This document shows, one piece after another, positions 22,957 to 30,901 of a DNA stretch of 33,833 nt (position 1 is its first letter; each line of letters opens with the position of its first letter). Below the pieces are notes generated by a model. The model made no database searches. It was given only the letters and a program-made list of their open reading frames with translations, and was not told where the DNA came from. A program made the translations under genes and the position numbers. Origin of the DNA: a virus. The stretch covers positions 1 to 33,833 of IMG/VR virus record IMGVR_UViG_3300042992_000266. One strand, written 5' to 3'.

Positions 22957-23722
22957 TGAATACCACGCCATGCCCGGGATTTCTAAATCGGGCCTTGATC
23001 TTATCAACCGCAGCCCCGCTCATTATAAGTGGGCTAAAGATAATCCATCGGATCCAACTCCAGCGATGCGGATCGGAACCTTGACTCATCTAGCAGTCCT
23101 TGAGCCGGATCGCTTCGCATCTGAATGCGTTGTGATGCCTTCGATGGATCGTCGCACCAAAGCCGGGAAGGAAGCATGGGAGCAATTCCAAGTTGATTAT
23201 CCGGAGCATGAGCTATTGACTAGCGAAGAGCATACTAGAATCATGGCGATCCGGGATTCCGTATTTGCTCATCCAATGGCGCGAAAGCTCATGGATCGCA
23301 TCACCGATGTTGAGGTTTCGACATTCTGGAAGGATCCGGAGACCGGGGTTGATTGTCGCTGCCGCCCGGATGCGGTCCTAGATAATGGGATGCTGATCGA
23401 TTTGAAGACTGCCCGGGATGCCGGGCCGGGATTTGAGCGGTCGGTGGCTAAATACAGATACCATGTTCAAGCCGCATTCTATGGTGACGGCATGGGAGGG
23501 ATGGAGAATCGCCCGATGGTATTTATAGCGGTCGAGACGGAAGCCCCATATCTCGTAAGCTGCAACATCATTGGATACGATTCCCTGATTGCCGGATTGG
23601 AAGCATATCGGCGCAATCTCGCAACCTACGCTGAATGCGTGGCTAAAGATATTTGGCCGGGATATTCAGACGGAATGCAAACTATAAATCTTCCTGAATG
23701 GGAGCTAGAGCAAGAGAACTAA
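22946..23722 (+). CDS. RecE-type PD-(D/E)XK exonuclease
   Basis: The 258-residue protein matches the C-terminal nuclease domain of RecE/exodeoxyribonuclease VIII. It has EYHAMPGISKSGLDLINRSPAHYKW at the start, MRIGTLTHLAVL at 41-52, RPDAVLDNGMLIDLKTA at 140-156 with catalytic Asp142, Asp152 and Lys154, and KYRYHVQAAFY at 169-179. It degrades one strand of double-stranded DNA to give 3' overhangs for annealing. It is followed 12 bases later by a gene often paired with it. The length suits the isolated domain. Confidence 0.9.
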   Translation: MNNNEYHAMPGISKSGLDLINRSPAHYKWAKDNPSDPTPAMRIGTLTHLAVLEPDRFASECVVMPSMDRRTKAGKEAWEQFQVDYPEHELLTSEEHTRIMAIRDSVFAHPMARKLMDRITDVEVSTFWKDPETGVDCRCRPDAVLDNGMLIDLKTARDAGPGFERSVAKYRYHVQAAFYGDGMGGMENRPMVFIAVETEAPYLVSCNIIGYDSLIAGLEAYRRNLATYAECVAKDIWPGYSDGMQTINLPEWELEQEN

Positions 23723-23734
23723 CATATAATAAAA

Positions 23735-24142
23735 ATGAAGACAGAAACATATACCGGAAAAGTAAGCGGCATGAAGACAAGCCCTTGGTTGGCAAGTGAA
23801 GATTTGCTTGGGATCAGCCCGCAGCAAGTCGTCATCGCCGGGGTTTATAAGCATGAGGATGTGCCGATGGATGGCGGGCGCAAAGAGAAGCTGTTGTTTG
23901 CGGTAGGGTTTGAGAAAATCCAAAAGCAGATGATCCTGAATGCTACCAATCGGAAATCACTATCTCGGCAATTCGGCGCTGATACGAAGCAATGGATTGG
24001 CAAGACCGTAACGCTATTCGTTCAGGATGGAGTCCGGAAGCCGGGCGGACGAGCCGGGGAGACTTGCACCGGACTTCGGATCGCTTCGGGAGAATCAAAG
24101 CCGATGCCTAGTGCAGCGGACATCATGGAGGAATTAGGATGA
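23735..24142 (+). CDS. Unknown exonuclease-partner protein, beta-rich
   Basis: The 135-residue protein has the pattern YTGKVSGMKTSPWLASEDLLGISPQQVVIAGVYKHEDV, then QMILNATNRKSLSRQFGADTKQWIGKTVTLFVQDGVRKPGGRAGETCTGLRI. Proteins like this occur beside RecE-like nucleases in other phages, and the fold appears to be a small beta domain. A DNA-binding or annealing role is conceivable but unproven. The leader TATAATAAAAATG is A-rich. No catalytic residues were seen. Confidence 0.65.
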   Translation: MKTETYTGKVSGMKTSPWLASEDLLGISPQQVVIAGVYKHEDVPMDGGRKEKLLFAVGFEKIQKQMILNATNRKSLSRQFGADTKQWIGKTVTLFVQDGVRKPGGRAGETCTGLRIASGESKPMPSAADIMEELG

Positions 24143-24243
24143 AGATTAAACGCCCCTTAATCATCGGGCGGGATCCGATTATCACGATTGCCCTAATCCG
24201 GGCGCTAAACAAAAAGAAAGAAAGCAAAGCATGGAAAATATAA
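24139..24243 (+). CDS. Possible 34-residue basic microprotein
   Basis: The ATG at 24139 overlaps the stop of the preceding gene (ATGA). The product MKIKRPLIIGRDPIITIALI and onward is basic with a hydrophobic middle. It overlaps the next gene start by 13 bases. The coupling favours translation, but no family supports it. Confidence 0.4.
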   Translation: MKIKRPLIIGRDPIITIALIRALNKKKESKAWKI

Positions 24244-24488
24244 AAGAAACGCTGATAGAACTAGCCAAGGCCGGAATTGGAATCCGGGAATGCGCTGCGT
24301 TCGTAATTGTAAATGGACAGACATCCGGAGAGATTGCCGATGCGGTTGGATCCGCCCGGCATACAATGGCAACCCGGCTCAATACGCTTGCCCGCAAGGG
24401 CTTGATTGAAAGGGTTTGCTATGACGGAGCCTCCCGATGGGTTAAGACGGATATTGGATACGATGTGATGAACCGCGCCGGGATATGA
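24231..24488 (+). CDS. Winged-helix transcription-regulator-like protein
   Basis: The 85-residue protein is mostly a winged helix: helix NIKETLIELAKAGIGIRECAAFVIV, then QTSGEIADAVGSARHTMATRLNTLARKGLIERV as the recognition region, then a wing (YDGASRWVKTDIGYDVM). The pattern SGEIADAVGS..T..TRLNTLARKGLI is typical of MarR/ArsR-like domains. It probably binds DNA and may control phage genes. Its stop overlaps the helicase start by four bases (ATGA). A/G-rich leader. Confidence 0.7.
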   Translation: MENIKETLIELAKAGIGIRECAAFVIVNGQTSGEIADAVGSARHTMATRLNTLARKGLIERVCYDGASRWVKTDIGYDVMNRAGI

Positions 24489-25948
24489 TATCGCTCCGAC
24501 CATATCAATCTAGCCTGATAGATGCGGTCAGATCCAGCTATCGGGGCGGCAACCAGCGAGTTTTGGTTGTCGCCCCAACCGGATCCGGAAAGACCGTGAT
24601 GTTCTGCCATATAGCGCAGCAAGCCCGGGAGAATCGGAAGCGCACAATGATTCTCGTTCATCGGGCGGAGTTGCTAGATCAGACGAGCCGGACGCTAACC
24701 GCTTTCGGGGTTCCTCATGGCATCATTGCAGCGGGGCGGACATCGGATGGATCCGAGCTTATACAAGTGGCATCGGTTCAGACGCTAATCCGCCGGATTG
24801 ATCGGGTCATGGATCCGGATCTTATCGTGATTGATGAAGCCCACCACGCAATTGCCGGATCATGGCGCAAAGTGGTTGAGCAATTCGCTGCGGCCCGGAT
24901 CTTGGGAGTCACGGCAACTCCGGAGAGGCTAGATGGCAAAGGGTTATCGGATGTCTTTAATGACTTGATCCGAGGTCCGGAAGTCCGGGACCTGATCCGG
25001 GATGGATATTTATCCGCTCCGGTCTATTATGCCCCGCCCGGGGATATTGATATGGCATCCGTCCAGCTTCGCCGGGGAGATTATGACCAGAAAGGGCTGG
25101 AATCCATCATGGATGCCCCGAAAATTACCGGGGATGCCGTCGATCATTACCGGAGGATATGCCCGGGGACTCCAGCCATTGCCTTTTGCGTTTCCATCAA
25201 TCACGCAAATCATGTTGCGGAGGAATTCCGCCGGGCTGGATTCCGATCCGATACCATCGATGGAACTTTATCGGCGGAGGACAGGCGGGACAGGGTTCGC
25301 TCGCTAGGCAATGGGAGGCTTCAGGTGCTGACGAGCTGCGAAATCGTGAACGAGGGATTCGATCTTCCAATCGTAGCGGCTGCTATTTTGCTCCGCCCCA
25401 CTCAATCCTTGGGGCTACATCTTCAGCAGCTAGGCCGGGCGCTTCGTCCATCCCCCGGGAAAAGCCGAGCAATTATACTAGACCATGCTGGCAATCTTGC
25501 TAGGCACGGTTTGGCGGAGGATATCCGGGATTGGTCCCTAGATGGAGCGGAGAAGAGAAAAAAGAAAGCCAAGGACGGGGACAAGATAAAGACCCGGCAA
25601 TGCCCGGAGTGCTTTGCTTGCCATCCTTGGGCGGCATCATGCCCGGAATGCGGCAACGAATATGTCACGGACGGACGGCAGATTGAAGTAGTCGGCGGGG
25701 ATCTAGTCGCCTTGGATACGAGATTTCAGCAATGCCGAGGCTGCAATCATGTTCATTCCCGATGGGATGCTTCATGCCCGAAGTGCGGGATGATTCATGA
25801 TCCAGTCAGGGCTAGGAAAAAGGAGCAAGGCCGGGCGCAAACTCTTGACGAATTAGTTGCGCTAGGCAAAAGAAGAGGATACAAAAATCCTTATGGGTGG
25901 GCCAAGCATACTTGGTCTGCCCGAAACCAGAAAACAAAAAACATATGA
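24485..25948 (+). CDS. RadD-like SF2 helicase with C-terminal zinc ribbons
   Basis: The 487-residue SF2 ATPase has LRPYQ (motif Q area) near 4-8, APTGSGKT at 30-37, DEAH at 117-120, GVTATPERLD at 141-150, and a second RecA domain ending LQQLGRALRPSPGKSRAIILDHAGN. Two zinc-ribbon pairs follow (CPECFACHPWAASCPECG and CRGCNHVHSRWDASCPKCG). This layout fits the RadD/YejH family, which acts in recombination and repair. Here it may assist recombination-dependent replication with the RecE-like nuclease. Confidence 0.8.
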   Translation: MISLRPYQSSLIDAVRSSYRGGNQRVLVVAPTGSGKTVMFCHIAQQARENRKRTMILVHRAELLDQTSRTLTAFGVPHGIIAAGRTSDGSELIQVASVQTLIRRIDRVMDPDLIVIDEAHHAIAGSWRKVVEQFAAARILGVTATPERLDGKGLSDVFNDLIRGPEVRDLIRDGYLSAPVYYAPPGDIDMASVQLRRGDYDQKGLESIMDAPKITGDAVDHYRRICPGTPAIAFCVSINHANHVAEEFRRAGFRSDTIDGTLSAEDRRDRVRSLGNGRLQVLTSCEIVNEGFDLPIVAAAILLRPTQSLGLHLQQLGRALRPSPGKSRAIILDHAGNLARHGLAEDIRDWSLDGAEKRKKKAKDGDKIKTRQCPECFACHPWAASCPECGNEYVTDGRQIEVVGGDLVALDTRFQQCRGCNHVHSRWDASCPKCGMIHDPVRARKKEQGRAQTLDELVALGKRRGYKNPYGWAKHTWSARNQKTKNI

Positions 25949-26223
25949 ACCAAGAACTAGAAGATAGCGATGATTGGGAATGCTCTACTTGCAAGCAGAC
26001 GCATCCAAAAGAAACTGATTATGAATGCTCGTCTTGCGGGATGCTCGCATCGGAGCATATCAGCATAACTCAACTGTGTAAAACAATGAGGCGCTGGCAG
26101 GATCAGGCTTATTCATTGGAAGTAAGGAATAAGCAGCTTACGGAGCAGATAGAGAAAATTAACGCCTCGCTGGATGCAGCATTGGACTATATCGAATCCA
26201 ACAAGAAAGAATTTAGAAGGTGA
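25945..26223 (+). CDS. Zinc-finger and coiled-coil protein
   Basis: From ATG at 25945 (overlapping the helicase stop, ATGA) the protein has 92 residues; the upstream extension to 25897 lies in the helicase gene. Residues 12-34 have CSTCKQTHP and CSSCG knuckles, a zinc ribbon like those at the end of the helicase. Residues 50-90 are a coiled coil (RRWQDQAYSLEVRNKQLTEQIEKI). Probably a small adaptor in the replication cluster. Function unknown. Confidence 0.65.
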   Translation: MNQELEDSDDWECSTCKQTHPKETDYECSSCGMLASEHISITQLCKTMRRWQDQAYSLEVRNKQLTEQIEKINASLDAALDYIESNKKEFRR

Positions 26224-26471
26224 ACGCCGACACAGATACAAAGTCGGAGAGCGCCGACATCGAATGCCAAGAATGCCTAGATCAGTCTAGGCTACTTGGA
26301 ATGTCAGCCGAGCGAGAATGTGCCTTGCTCGGAAAGATAGATCGGATTGAGCGAGAGCGTGACGAATATAAAGGCTTACTTATTGAATTGCACAATGATA
26401 TAAATGTAATTCATTCAGGCAATGCCATAGCGAAGCTGAACAAAATGTTTAAGGAAGAGAATTATAACTAA
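26220..26471 (+). CDS. Small helical protein, GTG start
   Basis: The 83-residue product starts at GTG overlapping the preceding stop (GTGA). It has CQECLDQSRLLGMSAERECALLGKIDRIERERDEYKGLLIELHNDIN, mainly coiled coil with a single Cys-x-x-Cys pair. The frame has good protein-like composition. No family is recognised. Confidence 0.5.
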   Translation: MNADTDTKSESADIECQECLDQSRLLGMSAERECALLGKIDRIERERDEYKGLLIELHNDINVIHSGNAIAKLNKMFKEENYN

Positions 26472-26481
26472 AAAATATAAT

Positions 26482-26673
26482 ATGTATCCAAGCGAAAATA
26501 ATAACCAAGCAGGGAAGGGAGATATGCCTAGGCCAATTGCCCTTTCTAAATATCGTCAAAATTATGATTTGATTTTTAAAAAGCCCGAAAATCAAAAGAA
26601 TCAAATCCCACTTAATAATATCCAACCGCCATCTATCGACGAGCCGAAGATGGAAAACAAAAATCCTGCATGA
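26482..26673 (+). CDS. Small unknown protein with PRP-YxxNYDxIF motif
   Basis: The 63-residue product contains GKGDMPRPIALSKYRQNYDLIFKK, a motif I recognise from short uncharacterised phage proteins (G-x-D-x-P-R-P ... Y-x-x-N-Y/W-D-x-I-F). The ends are polar and disordered. The A/T-rich leader AAAAATATAATATG is the genome's preferred start context. Function unknown. Confidence 0.65.
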   Translation: MYPSENNNQAGKGDMPRPIALSKYRQNYDLIFKKPENQKNQIPLNNIQPPSIDEPKMENKNPA

Positions 26674-26867
26674 ATAACATTGAAGATTGCTTCCAGCGAA
26701 TAATTGAGGAAAAGAACAAGGCTCAAGCCGAGGCGAAGCATTGGAAATCCGAGGCTGACAAATGGCGAGAGGTTGCGGTCGATCAGGACGGAAGAATCGA
26801 ATCAATGATTGCCACGCTTTCCTCAAAGATGGACAAGATTGAATCTGAAATAAGGAGCCTAAAGTGA
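26670..26867 (+). CDS. Small coiled-coil protein
   Basis: The 65 residues form one long amphipathic helix (MNNIEDCFQRIIEEKNKAQAEAKHWKSEADKWREVAV, then IESMIATLSSKMDKIESEIRSL). The start overlaps the preceding stop (ATGA), and the end overlaps the nuclease start (GTGA). Probably an oligomerising accessory protein; unknown family. Confidence 0.6.
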   Translation: MNNIEDCFQRIIEEKNKAQAEAKHWKSEADKWREVAVDQDGRIESMIATLSSKMDKIESEIRSLK

Positions 26868-27217
26868 CGGAATCAGACGCTCAATCCCTGATCCGGCAGC
26901 AAGTCGGAAATGGTCCGGTCCGATTGTTCCGCAACAATGTCGGAGCGACCCGGGATAGCAAGGGGCGCTTGATTCGATATGGATTAGCGAAGGGATCAGC
27001 CGATCTAATCGGATGGGTTTCTAGGAAAATAACAGAAACAGACATCGGGGAAACGATTGCTCAATTCGTAAGCATTGAAGTAAAATCCTCATCCGGCAAG
27101 CCAAGGCCGGATCAAATTGCTTGGCAGGATGCAGTAAATAAGGCAGGTGGTCGTGCCGGGATTGCCCGGACGGTTGATGATGCCGAAAAGATAATCTCCC
27201 CCAAACAAACAAAATAA
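26864..27217 (+). CDS. VRR-NUC domain nuclease
   Basis: The 117-residue protein uses a GTG start overlapping the preceding stop. It has RLFRNNVGATRDSKGRLIRYGLAKGSADLIGW at 20-51 and SIEVKSSSGKPRPDQIAWQDAVNKAGGRAGI at 70-100, with Asp47, Glu72 and Lys74 as PD-(D/E)XK-type residues. The length is usual for phage VRR-NUC proteins, which may resolve branched DNA during replication or packaging. It lies in the replication cluster before the SSB-like protein. Confidence 0.85.
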   Translation: MTESDAQSLIRQQVGNGPVRLFRNNVGATRDSKGRLIRYGLAKGSADLIGWVSRKITETDIGETIAQFVSIEVKSSSGKPRPDQIAWQDAVNKAGGRAGIARTVDDAEKIISPKQTK

Positions 27218-27220
27218 AAA

Positions 27221-27511
27221 ATGAACAACATAATTAGAGTAAAAATCGATGTCACAAAGATCGACAAATCCGCAATCCATCACGGAGAAAAAGGTAAATA
27301 TATTGATATTACGCTTTTAGGAAATCGTGATGGAGAGGACAGATTTGGAAATCACTACATGGTCGTTCAGGATCTCGGCCAAGCTCGCCGGGAGTCCGGA
27401 GAGAAGGGTCCGATCCTTGGCAATGGGAAAATCGTAGGCCAAAAGCCAGCGATGCCGCCAACGCAGCCGACAATCATTCAATCCGGAGAGAATGAAAATG
27501 TCCCTTTCTAA
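27221..27511 (+). CDS. Putative single-stranded-DNA-binding-type protein with NVPF tip
   Basis: The 96-residue protein begins MNNIIRVKIDVTKIDKSAIHHGEKGKYIDITLL, a pattern known from a family of small phage replication proteins (KIDVTKIDKS ... KGKYIDxTLxxN). The C-terminus is a disordered Pro/Gln-rich stretch ending SGENENVPF. This resembles the acidic C-terminal tip of bacterial SSB (DDDIPF), which recruits partner proteins. It is next to the primase-helicase and a nuclease, as expected for an SSB. An OB fold is an inference. Confidence 0.6.
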   Translation: MNNIIRVKIDVTKIDKSAIHHGEKGKYIDITLLGNRDGEDRFGNHYMVVQDLGQARRESGEKGPILGNGKIVGQKPAMPPTQPTIIQSGENENVPF

Positions 27512-27776
27512 CCGGGTCAATTGGAAGGAATTTTTTTCCGATTCATGTATAGGCGACTCGTTCATTGCAGATGCCCCTGCAAAGGCATCTGCGATGGCGA
27601 GCGCCAAACGCTACGGCATCAAATTAAAGACAAAGAAAATGGAAAATTGCAGATATTTCTGCACAATCATCGATACTCTTGACGAAAGGCAAGAAATTCT
27701 GTCAGCATTTTCATCCCTCCCGCTGGATCAATTGCGGGCGATTTACAAAGCAGCGAACCAAGCTAAAATTTTATGA
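27492..27776 (+). CDS. Small basic protein, unknown
   Basis: The 94-residue protein (92 if the ATG at 27498 is used) overlaps the SSB-like gene by about 20 bases and its own stop overlaps the primase start (ATGA). It has an Ala/Lys-rich middle (APAKASAMASAKRYGIKLKTKK) and a helical C-terminus (PLDQLRAIYKAANQAKIL). The Ala-rich part contains a 9-bp hairpin in its DNA (27567-27592). It may be a small DNA-binding protein. Confidence 0.5.
   Translation: MKMSLSNRVNWKEFFSDSCIGDSFIADAPAKASAMASAKRYGIKLKTKKMENCRYFCTIIDTLDERQEILSAFSSLPLDQLRAIYKAANQAKIL
27567..27592. repeat. 9-bp perfect hairpin inside the small basic gene
   Basis: GCAGATGCC (27567-27575) pairs with GGCATCTGC (27584-27592) around the loop CCTGCAAA. 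It could be an RNA regulatory stem or a chance repeat in Ala-coding DNA. No function is shown. Confidence 0.45.
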
Positions 27777-30331
27777 ACCATGACTTCAGCGAACTAAATC
27801 AAAAGGCTTTACCATATATTGAATCAATCTGCCGGGAGCTATTCCCGGCAGGGAAGAAATCAGGGAGGGAATTTAAGGTCGGATCCCTATCCGGAGAACC
27901 CGGAGATTCGATGTCCATCAATGTCCAGACCGGGATGTGGGCAGATTTTGCAACCGGGGAGAAGGGTGGGATTCTTCGCCTGATCCAGCTCGCTAGAAAC
28001 ACCGACATCAAATCCGCTGCTGATTGGTTAGCGGGGAAAATCGGATCCGCCCCAACCCCTACGCCATCGAAATCCGACACATGGGTTGCAATGCCATTCG
28101 CTCCCGAGCCAGCGAATCAGTTTGTGCTGATGCATAAGGGCAGAAGCCCCGCAGCGGTATGGGAATATTTGGGCAAGGATAAGGAGATTCGCGGATATAT
28201 CGCCCGGTTCGACAATCCAACCGGAAAAGAGGTTTTGCCGCTGACATGGTGCAAATCGACATCAGGCGCAACAGGGTGGAAATGGAAGGCAATGGCGGAG
28301 CCTCGCCCGCTATTCAATCTGCCGGAAATCATCAGGAATCAAGACCCGATCATCATCGCGGAGGGAGAGAAAGCAGCCTCCGCCTTGATCGCTGCGGGCT
28401 GGAATGCGACCACTTGGTCCGGCGGATCATCGGCTCATGGTAAGACCGATTGGGAGCCGCTGCGTGGTAGAGCTTGCGTTATTTGGCCTGACAACGACTC
28501 GCCCGGGATGATTGCAGCCGAGTCCATCGCAAAGCGCCTAGAATCGATCTGTGCGTCAATTAGCATGATCGTGCCGCCTATTGATGCCGAGACCGGGTGG
28601 GATGCAGCCGATGCAGACCCGGATCAGATTCGCCAACTGATAGACCATGCCGAGAGCAGGACATCAATCGCCCGGGATCCGGATCCAGAATCTGACCCGA
28701 TTCAGCCGGACAGGATTGCCGATCTTCCTTTCCGCTTGCTAGGGGCGGATGGGGAGCTTTTCTATTATATGCCGGATAAATCGCAGCAAATCGTGAGCCT
28801 TGCTGCCTCCGCTCATAGCAAGAACAACCTAATGCGCCTTGCCCCGCTTCAATCTTGGGAGATTGTATTTCCGGGGAATAGCCAAGGGACGAATTGGGAT
28901 GCCGCGATCAACGCCTTGATCCAGCGGTCACAATCAATGCCAATGTTTGACTCCCGGAGGATCCGAGGCCGGGGATGCTGGATCGATGGAGAGGATGTCG
29001 TCTATCATGCCGGGGATCGCCTGATTATCAACGGAGCATCGGTGGCAATTCCTAAATACAATTCATCGCGCCGGGCGATTTATCATGGAGCATTGCGGAT
29101 CGATACCGAGACGGAAGAGGTAGCCAGCAACGCCGAGTCCGCAAAGCTGATTGACCTTTGCGAGATGCTTTCTTGGGAGCGCCCGCTGTATGGGAAGCTG
29201 CTCGCTGGTTGGCTTGCCCTTGCGCCCATTGGTGGAGCCTTGCGATGGAGACCGCATCTATGGGTGACCGGGCCGAGCGGATCCGGCAAATCGTGGATTG
29301 TCTCCAATATTATTCAGGCGCTCGTTGGCGATGCAGCCCTTCATGTTCAGGGAGCCACTTCCGAGGCTGGAATCCGTGGGATGCTTGGCAGCGATTCCCT
29401 CCCGGTAGTCTTCGATGAAGCCGAGTCGGAGGACAAATCTTCACAAGCCCGATTTGAATCGATCCTAACTCTTGCCCGGCAATCATCTACCGAGACTGGA
29501 GCCGGAATCGTCAAAGGCACGGCACAGGGAGGATCCGTCACCTATTTGATCCGATCAGCCTTTCTCTTCGCCTCAATCGGAGTGGCAGCGGTTAAAAAAT
29601 CAGATGTTAGCCGCATTTCGATCCTTCAGCTTCGCAAAAATCTTGGGCGCAACGCTGCGGAGCATTTCGATAAAGTGGTAGCAACTTGGAAATCTACTGT
29701 CTCAAATGATAGGTATTGCAGCAAATTTCGCGCCCGGTGCATCAAGAACGCAAAGATCATCCGGGAGAATTGTGAGATATTCGCTAGAGTTGCAGTTGAT
29801 TTTACCGGGGACAAGCGATCAGCGGATCAGATTGGTGCGCTATTAGCCGGAGCCTATTCCCTGACAACCAGCAAAGTCGTGAGCGATGCAATTGCCTTGG
29901 AATTTATGCAGCGGCAAGATTGGTCAGGCTTTAAGTCCGAAGATGTTGATAATGACGAAAACCAATGCCTCGCGCATCTTGCTGCAAGCACGATTCGATT
30001 TGATGTGGCAGCGGTCAATTACGCTAGGACCATTTCCGAAGTCATCGCAGATATCCAAAGCGATCCCTTATCAGATGATGATGCCGGGACAATGATGCGC
30101 CGCAAGGATAGAATGGACGCATTGCAGCGGCATGGGATTAGGTTTTGCCCGGAGAGCCGGGGAATCTATGTCGCTAATAATCATCCAGCATTAGAGCAGA
30201 TATTCAGCGCAACCGCATGGGGTGCTTCAAAATGGAAGCACCAACTTGAACGAGTGACCGGGGCAAAGAGAATGGGAGTGATGGCCTTTGGATCTCAAAT
30301 CCGCCAGCGGTGCGTATGGATCCCTATTTGA
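27773..30331 (+). CDS. Toprim primase-helicase
   Basis: The 852-residue protein combines a primase and a helicase. Residues 1-90 resemble a primase N-terminus (FKVGSLSGEPGDSMSINVQTGMWADF) but lack zinc-binding cysteines. A Toprim domain (about 190-260) has IIIAEGEK at 193-200 and DND at 240-242. An ATPase domain follows with Walker A GPSGSGKS at 500-507 and Walker B VVFDEA at 545-550; the ATPase half resembles DUF927-type helicases. It would unwind and prime phage DNA. No polymerase gene is seen, so a host polymerase is likely used. The hairpin at 30344 follows the stop by 12 bases. Confidence 0.85.
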   Translation: MNHDFSELNQKALPYIESICRELFPAGKKSGREFKVGSLSGEPGDSMSINVQTGMWADFATGEKGGILRLIQLARNTDIKSAADWLAGKIGSAPTPTPSKSDTWVAMPFAPEPANQFVLMHKGRSPAAVWEYLGKDKEIRGYIARFDNPTGKEVLPLTWCKSTSGATGWKWKAMAEPRPLFNLPEIIRNQDPIIIAEGEKAASALIAAGWNATTWSGGSSAHGKTDWEPLRGRACVIWPDNDSPGMIAAESIAKRLESICASISMIVPPIDAETGWDAADADPDQIRQLIDHAESRTSIARDPDPESDPIQPDRIADLPFRLLGADGELFYYMPDKSQQIVSLAASAHSKNNLMRLAPLQSWEIVFPGNSQGTNWDAAINALIQRSQSMPMFDSRRIRGRGCWIDGEDVVYHAGDRLIINGASVAIPKYNSSRRAIYHGALRIDTETEEVASNAESAKLIDLCEMLSWERPLYGKLLAGWLALAPIGGALRWRPHLWVTGPSGSGKSWIVSNIIQALVGDAALHVQGATSEAGIRGMLGSDSLPVVFDEAESEDKSSQARFESILTLARQSSTETGAGIVKGTAQGGSVTYLIRSAFLFASIGVAAVKKSDVSRISILQLRKNLGRNAAEHFDKVVATWKSTVSNDRYCSKFRARCIKNAKIIRENCEIFARVAVDFTGDKRSADQIGALLAGAYSLTTSKVVSDAIALEFMQRQDWSGFKSEDVDNDENQCLAHLAASTIRFDVAAVNYARTISEVIADIQSDPLSDDDAGTMMRRKDRMDALQRHGIRFCPESRGIYVANNHPALEQIFSATAWGASKWKHQLERVTGAKRMGVMAFGSQIRQRCVWIPI

Positions 30332-30343
30332 TCGTAAAAGTAA

Positions 30344-30373
30344 CCGCCCCGGAGTTTTTAACCTCCGGGGCGG
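30344..30373. terminator. Convergent terminator hairpin
   Basis: CCGCCCCGGAG (30344-30354) pairs perfectly with CTCCGGGGCGG (30363-30373) around an 8-base loop TTTTTAAC. It lies between the last rightward gene and the last leftward gene and could stop transcription from both sides. No long T tract follows on either strand, so factor-independent activity is not certain. Confidence 0.65.
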
Positions 30374-30418
30374 AACCATGAAACATGGGAACGCGAACCA
30401 AAGCGAACCAAGGGAAGA

Positions 30419-30661
30419 TTACTTTTTCCTTTTAGACATTGCAAGCCTATTTTGAATAGAATTCCAATCTATAAATCCCCGGGATAATCCGGAGTCTGTC
30501 ACGGATCTAGCGCATTTATCGCCTCCGCACCATATGAGCCTTGCCCCGGGCTGATAATCATGATCTGGCTGCTTCCCACAGGTAAAGCATGGCTTCGCCT
30601 GATTGCGGAACCATAAGACCGCAAATTGAGTCTCCCAATCAATGTCGGATTGATTGATCAC
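30419..30661 (-). CDS. Small zinc-knuckle protein
   Basis: The 80-residue protein has CFTCGKQPDHDY and a later LIWCGGDKC, four cysteines that could bind zinc. The ends are basic (SKRKK). The start overlaps the preceding stop by four bases (ATGA). It is the last leftward gene. Function unknown; HNH nucleases have similar cysteine pairs, but the His-Asn-His residues are not clear. Confidence 0.55.
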   Translation of the reverse strand: MINQSDIDWETQFAVLWFRNQAKPCFTCGKQPDHDYQPGARLIWCGGDKCARSVTDSGLSRGFIDWNSIQNRLAMSKRKK

Positions 30662-30900
30662 ACTTTGGTATAAGCGTTCGCTTGTTTGCCATTATGCCTG
30701 ACTTTTCGGCATACAAGTTCCCCGTTTGCGAGCATCCCGCGAATTCGATTTTGCGCTTGAGTTTTCGTCAAAGCTGGATCGATTTTTATGGCTTCGGCAT
30801 AGAAGTCAGCACAAGTAAATTCATCTTCTCGCATCGGCTCATCAATTAGTTTAGATAAAGCAAAATGTAAAGAATTGAGATTCCCTATTTTCTTTGCCAT
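30658..30900 (-). CDS. Small helix-turn-helix-like protein
   Basis: The best start is ATG at 30900, after the leader ATTGCAAAATAATATG, which matches other starts here; the frame is open to 30969 but that part covers the upstream gene. The 80-residue product MAKKIGNLNSLHFALSKLID and onward has a helical part with TKTQAQNRIRGMLANGELVCRKV, similar to a DNA-binding helix and wing. It overlaps the next gene by four bases. Unknown regulatory or accessory role. Confidence 0.6.
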   Translation of the reverse strand: MAKKIGNLNSLHFALSKLIDEPMREDEFTCADFYAEAIKIDPALTKTQAQNRIRGMLANGELVCRKVRHNGKQANAYTKV

Positions 30901-30901
30901 A

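Noticed and set aside
24485-25948. Type I or III restriction helicase
   Set aside because: There is no nuclease, methylase or specificity partner nearby, and the zinc-ribbon end fits RadD-like helicases better.
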